Virus record (IMG/VR): IMGVR_UViG_3300037508_001536
Coordinates: 1 to 55,265 of that record
Origin: a virus
Length of the DNA stretch: 55,265 nucleotides
Strand: one strand, 5' to 3'
This document shows, piece after piece, positions 44,601 through 53,600 of the stretch (within the stretch, counting starts at the first letter, position 1; each line of letters opens with the position of its first letter). A program made the translations under genes and the position numbers. Below the pieces are notes generated by a model, which saw only the letters and a program-made list of their open reading frames with translations, did not search any database and had not been told where the DNA came from.

Positions 44601-47600
44601 GCCAAGTTGATCTATTGCTGATGCTAATCTATTATTAAATTCATCCATTCTAGCTTTAACTTCTGGACTGTCTGTACCAAGCTCGGAGAATGTCCAATTC
44701 TCTTGATCTACTTGTTCAACGGCTAAATTTTGTAATCTTTGTTGTGCCAAGCCTAGTTTTTCTTGTTCAGATGATATAGCCGACGCTATGTCCTGATTAT
44801 CATAGGTTAATGATCCCATATTTTGAGCAGATTCTAGCTCTTGTATTCTGTCCTGAAGCATAGCTACTTCTTTGATGGCTGATTCTGTGCTTATATCTAT
44901 TCCCATACTCCAATCGTTTGCTTTTTTATCCACTTGAGTCAAACGTCCCTGATCATCCGTTACGTATTCTTTAGTTTTGCTTTCTTCTAACATTCTGTCT
45001 GTTTTTGCTTGAGATTCCATAGCAACAGACGTATCTCTTGCAAGACCGGATCCTGCTTTGTAAACTTCTCCAGCAGTAGCTGTGCTTAATCCAACAACCG
45101 CTCCTGGAACACCACCAACTGTTGCTCCTTGTGCTGTTTTACTTAATACATTCTCATAATAAGCGGCCATAATATCTGCGGAACCATTTTCTTCCAAGCC
45201 TATTAATCCTGCTAAATCTGATCCTCCAACATCCCCGCTTCCTGTAGTAGCTGCTAAAAGACCTCGTTCTACTATGCCTCTTTGTTGAGCATCAACAGTA
45301 TCTGGAGTAGAGTTAATCTCTTCATAAACATCCGTTCCAGTTTGAAAAGCAACTCCAGCAATTCCTAAGTTTTTTGATAATCCTGTTGTTCCGGCTAGTA
45401 ATCCTGTTTTTCCGGCTAGCTCAGACGCATTTTGTGCTATATTTAATGCATCGGCACCTCCTTGTTTCTTTAGTCTCTCGTATGGGTCTTGTTCTGGAGT
45501 TTTTTCTAAAGTGGCTGCTTCGTATATTCCTCTACCCAGATTCATTGTTGATCCTACTATACCAGCAACTTCTCCAACAGGTCCAGAACCAGGAATATTT
45601 TCAATCATAGACAAGCTACTAGTAGCAATATCCAATCCGTCACCTTCTCGTACTGCTTTGATAGCCTCTAAAGTTGAATATACTGTATCTTTTGCTCCCG
45701 TTGCTTTGTCAATACCACGCAATGCTGTATTAGTATTGGTTTCTTCTCTTACTCTTTTACGATCAGCGACTGCCCGTTCTTCTTCTGCCCAATATCTACT
45801 ACTTTGTTCTGGCGTATTAACGCCTAGTCTTTCGTCAACATCGTCCATCCTACTATTTCTGGACGGCATAGCAGGAGCGATGTCTACTTGTTCCGGAATA
45901 TCATATTGATAATCTTTAGATGATAGACGTCGCATTTCTTCCTTTTGTTTTTCCTCAGCTTGTACTGGTGGTTTGATTGTAGGTAGCGGAGTAATAGGCT
46001 GATTAGGATCTTCTGGATATCTAGGTAGCGGAGTAATAGGCTGATTAGGATCTTCTGGATATCTAGGTAGCGGAGTAATAGGCTGATTAGGATCTTCTGG
46101 ATATATAGGAGGCTCAACTGTTGGTTGCGGTAAAGGAATTGGGGGCTGGGCTGGAGGAAGAGGCGGTATTTTATCTGGCTCAGGAATTTCCGGAGGTACT
46201 CTAGGTGGACTAGGAAGAGGCGGCATCCGTGGTGGTGGTAATGGTGGGGTTGATTCAGTTGGACCGTCCGGTATCGGAATAGATGGTATCGGCGGAAAAT
46301 CTGGTACTGGAAAGATTTCTGTTGGTATCCCCTCTTCGGTTGGCCCTGGCGTAGTTTTATCTTTACAGCAAAAATCTACTGTTTTTATATAACTAAGAAG
46401 CTCTTGTAGATTAGCATTGATAGGAATAAGATAACTTGTATAACTCGATATATTATTATTAAGATCTATTAAATTTTGAAGATTTTGAATAACATTTTTG
46501 GTCAAGATGACTAATTGATTTAATCTATTATTTCCAGAAAGACCTGTTTTTGTAACAGTATAAACAGCATTTATTACCTCGGTATCGTCACCACTAGGAG
46601 CAAAGCTTTGTGCTCTAATATTTCCTCCGTTTTGAGCATATACAATGCCTCCATTTGCGTAGTTACCACTATTGATGCTTTGTAACAATGGTAAATTTTT
46701 CTGTGTTGCTGCTCTATTTACAACGAATTCACCAGGAGTTAACATGGCAGGAACAGTATCTGTGCCCTTAGGTTGAAAGTCTATTAGTCTTCCATTACTA
46801 GCATAAATTAATCCACCTGTCTGCCGAGTTGCGGGTTTTGTGTCGGCAACTGGTGTTGAATTGAATAATGTATTAAATTGATTTTGAAGCGTATTTAAAA
46901 ATTGTTCCAATAAAGAAGACATCGCGGTGTCGCCACTCATAGTCTCCGGGTTGTACAGCGGTCTTGCCGTTATCAATACCAAAAGTGATAGCCAGTCATT
47001 TGTAGCTTTTGATTCCTCTAAAATTCTATTTGAAATTTCTTTATTGGTACTCGCACTATTTAGTATAATAGATGCTGTTTTTGTAGTAAGACTATTTAAT
47101 ATTTTAGATTGAGTATTAGTATTTTTATTAACATTTAGATTAGATGAAGTAATATTAAGTAATTGACGACTATCAGGAGACGGTGATAAATTTTGAGAAT
47201 CTACTCGTTGAACAGATTGTGTTACGCCTCCACTTTGTGCGTAAACAACGCCCCCTTTAGAATAGTTTCCACTATTAATATTTTGTAGAAGAGGTAAATT
47301 ATCTCTGGTTGATCTTCTGTTTACTACAAATTCTCCTGGGGTCAACATGGCCGGAACAGTATCGGTACCTTTAGGTTGAAAGTTTACCAATGTTCCATTT
47401 GATGCATATATCAATCCACCTTTTGCTCTGTTAATTGGTTCTTTAATTTCTAGTTGAATTTGATCTAATAAGCGATCACCATCTGGCAATGCTCCATAGG
47501 TATTACCGGTTAAGAAAGAGTGTGCTGGCTGAGCCTCATTATTTCTTAGAGTATCGAGATCTTTTCTAAAATTTTTGCCTATCATTAAATCTTCTTGACT

Positions 47601-50600
47601 TCGGACAAAATCAGCACTGGTATTTAGTACTTTATCTTGATAGTTTGTATACCAATCTTTTAATATACCAATACTCTTAGCTGCTGTTAAGGCTGACGGA
47701 TCTCCATAGTTGAATACAAGATTTCCATTTTGATCTGTTCCATCTTTATATAATTCCTCTAAAGCGCTTAAATAATTCTCACTTCTAAAAGTTGCTGTAG
47801 GAAATACATTTCTTGGATTTAGCCCAATTTCAGCAACTTGTTGATATGACTTAGGCACAATATCTTCACCCGGCTGATAAATAGTATCGCTACCTTCCTT
47901 GTAGATTCTAGCATCTGAAGTACTAATTTTAAGTTTTTCTTTATTTTCATCACTTAATTTTCCAGCAAAAGCAGCTCCGCTTTTCATTGCTATTTCTCGA
48001 TTAATAATATTTTTGATAGCATTTTGTGCAGCTGCTAGAGCGCCTGCTTTATAATCACGATAAGCGACATCGGTTTTATTTCTAAATCCTGGCACTGCAA
48101 CAGGCGCACCACCACCCTTCTCTTCAAAACTAAGATCGTCTATTGGCAATCCTAATCCTTTCAAAAATTGAGGAGTATCATCATCTTTGTCAGAGTATTG
48201 TCCTTTATATAATTCCACAAAAAATGCTCTATAAGCATCATTCATTAACCACTGTGGATTAGTAATTCTTTGATTTGGAGCTGCTTTAGAGAAGTTTTTA
48301 GACAACTGTGTTGCTTTCTGACTCAATTCCGATATAACAGAGCGAACACCATCCAAATTAGTTGGTTTTGATGATGTTAGTCCTAGTTGTTTTTTGCCAA
48401 TATCAAATAGTGCTCGTGCAACGCCAACTTTTTTAGCGTTTGTAAAAGCTTCTGTATCTTCTAGTGTTACTCTAAATTTTTTCTTTGCACTATCTATAGC
48501 TTTGCTTTGGGCTTCTTCTGCTTGTTTTTTATTCAAGAAATCAGAATAAGCTTGATTTCTAAAAAATATATCATTTACATTCAAAGTACCGTCTGTTGAT
48601 GGTACAATAGCATGGTTTTCTTGCGCTTGTCTAATGTCAGGGGCTGACATATATTTATTTAAATCTGAATTAACAGGATTAAAAGCATACTCAAAATTAT
48701 ATCCAGTAGTTGGATCTTTTTGATTAGCCTCTATTTGTGATTTAAGGTCTATGATAAAATCATCCCAATTAGTGGCGGGAATATAAAGTGATTTAGTTAA
48801 ATTAGCGAAGGGTGCTGTTTCATTTTTTGTATCAGAAGATATTACCATGTACTTTTCTAAAGGCCGATCAAAACCTCTTATAGACTCATCATATGTCGTT
48901 CCTTTAGAAACTATTTTATAAGGAAACATCAAGCCAGATTTTTCGTCTCCTTGGTTTTCTGTTGTTATGGATCCGAAATACTGGTTTTTTAAGAAAGATC
49001 CTCTTGAATCTTTTACAAAGTTTTCTGAATCAATTTTAGTTATACTATTAAAATCCTTTCCTGTCCATGGAAAAATCTTACTACTTCTATTTATTTTATC
49101 ATCTAATCTAATAAAATTAGTAGGATTGATAGGAAGGGTTTTGGAAAGCATTTCCGGATCAATCTTGTCTAATTCATCTTGATAATTTCTAATTTTATCT
49201 AACCAATCTTGTTCATTATTTATATTATATAAAGTTAATGGTAAAGATTTACCTTTAGCTTTTTCCCCATCTAAAACAGAATCATCCAATTGTATCGAAA
49301 ATAGTTTACCGTCATAAAAATCTTTTAATAAACTGACATTTTCTTTTCTATTTTGTGATCCTTGTGTTTCTTGAAAAAATCTAGGATTATTAATATCTAT
49401 TCTTTTTAAACGGTCTAAATTTTCTTTAACAATATCAATCAGATCGTAGTCTTTTGGAAGTATTTCTGGTTTGATCTTAGAGGCCAAATCTTTACTATTA
49501 GAATAGTCTTTATTATTAACTGTCCATCCTGCTGGAACTGTGGATCCTGGAGTAAATAAAGGATACAGAGCATCCTTTACAAAATCATTAATATTAGAAT
49601 CCAATAAATATTTTTTATCTTTAGAAATACTAGATAAATTATCTATCGTAGTCTCAACATTATACGGAGTACTATTATTTAATTTAATGCTAACATCTGA
49701 TGTGTCTTTTGGAGTATTTTCGATAATATCTTTAAAATTAATATTATTATCTAGCTTAGTAATTAATTTAGAATAATATTCTTTATATTTTTCAATTTGT
49801 GGCATGACCAAGCGTTTCTGCTTTGATATTATTTCTGGTTTTTGAAATAATGTAATATTTTTAAGGCCTCTTCTAAATTCTTCAGATATAGAGCTGTCAG
49901 ATTTCAAAACAATCGGGAGTGCTGTGCGCCCATATTCGTCTGAACTACCAGAATAAAAGGTTTTTATAGTCTTGAGAAAAAAACCAGGAGTATCATTATG
50001 TATTCTAGTACTGTTTTGCAATACCGAGAGATTTTTCAACTCGCCGCCTGTAATTTTTTCTTCCGGGATTGGTCCTTGTTTATATGATACTGCTGGTCCA
50101 ATAATATATTCTTTAAAATTATCATTCCTTGATGTAGGATCTTTATCGTCTTTAAAAACGATAAATCTATCCTGGGTCTCTAGATCGGTATCTGTTCTAT
50201 TTCTTCGTAATTCAGTTTCTGTTTTTCTATTTGACCAACCAAAACCAGGCACAATCCCACCATCGGCTAAATAATTAACTTTACCTCCCTTATTTTTATT
50301 TATACTTTGTAATAATGGAAGATTACGTTTTGTTGAGGCTCTATTAACAACAAACTCTCCGGGTGTTAACATAGCTGGTACAGTATCTGTACCTTTAGAT
50401 TGAAAATCAATCATTCTTCCATTACTAGCATAAACTATTCCACCATTTGCTAATCCAGCAGCAGCGGGTCCTCTTTTCTCAACCAACTTCTTTAAGTTAA
50501 TAATTTCTGATCTAATATCACTTAATACTGTTTCTTCAAATGTAAACTTTACTCCTTGCATAGCAACTTTTAATTTCTCAGCAGCAGCATCTGCTGTATT

Positions 50601-53600
50601 TTCCGACATTAATTGTTTAATTTCGCCAAGTCTAGAATTTGCACTAGCTTGTAAATTAACGCCTTCTTTATAGACACTAATAGCCTCTTGCATCTCCGGG
50701 TCACCTTCCGGATTTCGTAAACTATCCAAAACTTGTGCAAACATTGGGTTGACGCCCTGTCCGCTTTCAAGCAACATACTTTCTAGCACATTGGCTCTTA
50801 ATTCATTTTGTTTAGCCCCTTCTCCTAATAATGGAGCTATCATATTAAATGCTTGTAGACTCTCTCCTCGCTGTTCGCTTGTGGTTCCAACATTAGCAAC
50901 TCCCATCATATTATTTTGTAATCTAGCTATGGCGCTATTAAGTTTATTAATTTCTTCTGGACTAGATGTTACAAGTTTTTCGATAAGATTAGCACCAGCC
51001 TGTCTTCTTTGTTGAATTTCTTGTATTTTATTTAATGCAGCGCTAGCTATTTCACTACTATCTGCTAAATTTTTTAGAGCATCGAAGTTTTGTCGTAATG
51101 CCAAATTATTATTGCGAAGCCTATCTTGCATGATTTTAAATTCGTCTTGAGCAGCTGGTCCTTTTGTTGCGGCAGTCTCAGAAGCTCCTTGTAAAATTTT
51201 TCTAGAATTTTCTAAATTTGTAATATTTCTAGATATATCAACAGGATCTGTTGCTCCTCCTGTTTGTCTTCGTGTTTTACCCAAAGACTGTGTTAAAGTA
51301 TCTCTCAAGCTAATTTCTCTACCAAAAGTTTTAGATAATTCATCAGATGAGCTGCTTATGATATCCGATGCTCTAGCAAAATCTTTACTAGCATTAAATT
51401 GCAACTCTACCATACTATTCATAGCATTAGCATACTCATTTAATTGAGATTGATAAAACTCTAATGCTCTAACAGCAGTTTCTTGTGCTCGTCTAGCAGC
51501 ATCAATTTGTTTGGTTAGCGCCGGAACTTTTTCTGCTATTTCATTAAAATTAACAGTATCTAGATCTCCTTGTGTTGATATGTCTTTGAGAGCATCTTTT
51601 ATTTGATTGCTAATGGATGGAACCAGACTATCTGGTATTTGTAAATCGGTTAGTTGTCTATCAAGAGCTGATCTTATACTGGCCAATACTCGTTCGTTGG
51701 TTGCTCCTGGCTCGGCACCGCGTGTTCTATTGATGGTTTGTAAAATAGTACTTTCTAATTTATCTCCAATATTAAGTATTGATGATATAGCGGGACTAGT
51801 TGATCCAAAAAAAGATCCAGCTAAGTCAACGGCTTGATTTTGTTGTTCTGGTGAATATGCTCTTCTATTTTGTAATACATTAATAGCTTCTAAATTAATC
51901 TGTCCGGCTTTGGCATTTCCACTCAAAGCTTCTGATGCAAGATCGGCGCTTGCTGATAGTTTTTGAATATCGAAACTAGCCTTATTTATACTCATTTCCA
52001 TATTGCTATAGATTCTTTCCAAACTATTAACAAATGAGTCTGTTGCCTTGTTTAATTTTTCAAATTCTATTTGTCTAAGAGTTGCTGTGGTATTTAGTAT
52101 AGTTTGTTTTTCTGCTTCTCTAGCAATTATACTATCAACAATTTTTTGTTTCTCGGTATCGCTTATATCTGCTCGTGCTTGAGTTTTAATAATTTGTTCT
52201 TCTATAATAGGATTAGAACGAGCAATAGCTGTGGCAAATTGTGATACTCCTCCTCCTGCTGTTTTAAGTTGATCCATTATGTCATCTGACGAACTTCCTG
52301 TTCGTAATTGTTGCTCAAATAATCTAAATGCGTTTTCAGCGGCTGGTTTTAGGGAAGCAGATTGTTGGGATGCTAATTGTGGAGCAAGATCGGACATATA
52401 CGATTCCAACTGCTGATTCCCTCCTGGCATAATAGTATTAAAATAAGCACCAACTCCTTGTTTTTCAAGAACTATACTTCGTTGAGCAGCTTCGCTTCCG
52501 CCCATAGCAGCATCTATCATATTAACCCAAAACATTTTTGGTACAGTGGCATCGATATTAATATTTTTCATAGCGGCTGATATAGCAGTGTTTAATTCTT
52601 TGCTGATATCTCCAAGCAAATCTTTCTGACTCATATCTTTACCAAATTGATCAAACATTGTGCCAACTTTACTCAAACTATTTTCAACAGTTTTAGTATT
52701 TAGCTGCTTATCAAATTCTCGTGCCGCATTGTAAGCATCTTTAAAAGCTGCTGCTAAAGAGATCCCCGCCCCAGCAATTATTCCGAAAGGACCGGTCAAT
52801 ACTTTTGTCAGGCCGGGTAATACTGATCCGGCTAGTTGTCCTATGCCAGTGTTACCAAATAATCCTTTAGGATCAGATAAATCTTTTAAAGTTTGAAGAC
52901 CTTGTCCAACACCAACTGCTAACGTAGAAGCTGTGGATGTGCCACCAGAAATTGCTGCTGCTGCCATCGCTGCACTTCTACTTTCTGTTGCATCTATAAA
53001 TTTAGCTATAACGCTACCAGCAGCCCCAATAGCCAAACCAAACTTAGTAAACTTTCCAGATATTTTGTCGATTTCCTTAAATAATTGTTGGGTTTCTCCT
53101 CTTGATTTTAGAGCTTCTGCTGTAGCTCCTGTAATTTGATTTGGTTGTATTTTATTTTGGGCAGCGACTGTTGCTGTTGCTCTTGAAGCTATTGCTTCAT
53201 CGGTTGATATTTGTTTTATAGCGTCGGAAAGACTTTGAACATTAAAAGCTTGTGTTGGATCAGTATTCTTTAGCTTTGCCATTATATCTTGTAATATTTT
53301 ATTTCTAGCATCTCCAGAAAAATTTTCTCCTAAAATATCACTAAGATTATTGCCTATACTTTCTTGTATTTGTGAAATATCAATACTTTTTCTCTCTTGT
53401 CCTTCTTGACCAGCATATTCTCCTCTAGCTTCTCTAGCACTTATATTATCAAGAGCTTGTTTAGCATCAAATAATTTTTCTTGAAAACTATCCAAAGCGC
53501 CAGGAAGATTATTTTTAATCTGTTCGGCTAAATTCAAAGCTTGATCTGATAGTGTCTGGGTATATTGTTCAAGACTTTCGCCCGCTAATCGAGCTTTTAG

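Noticed and set aside
45981-46104. Three identical 42-bp repeats looked like the start of a CRISPR array
   Set aside because: There are no spacers; the units are directly joined and encode an in-frame 14-residue repeat.
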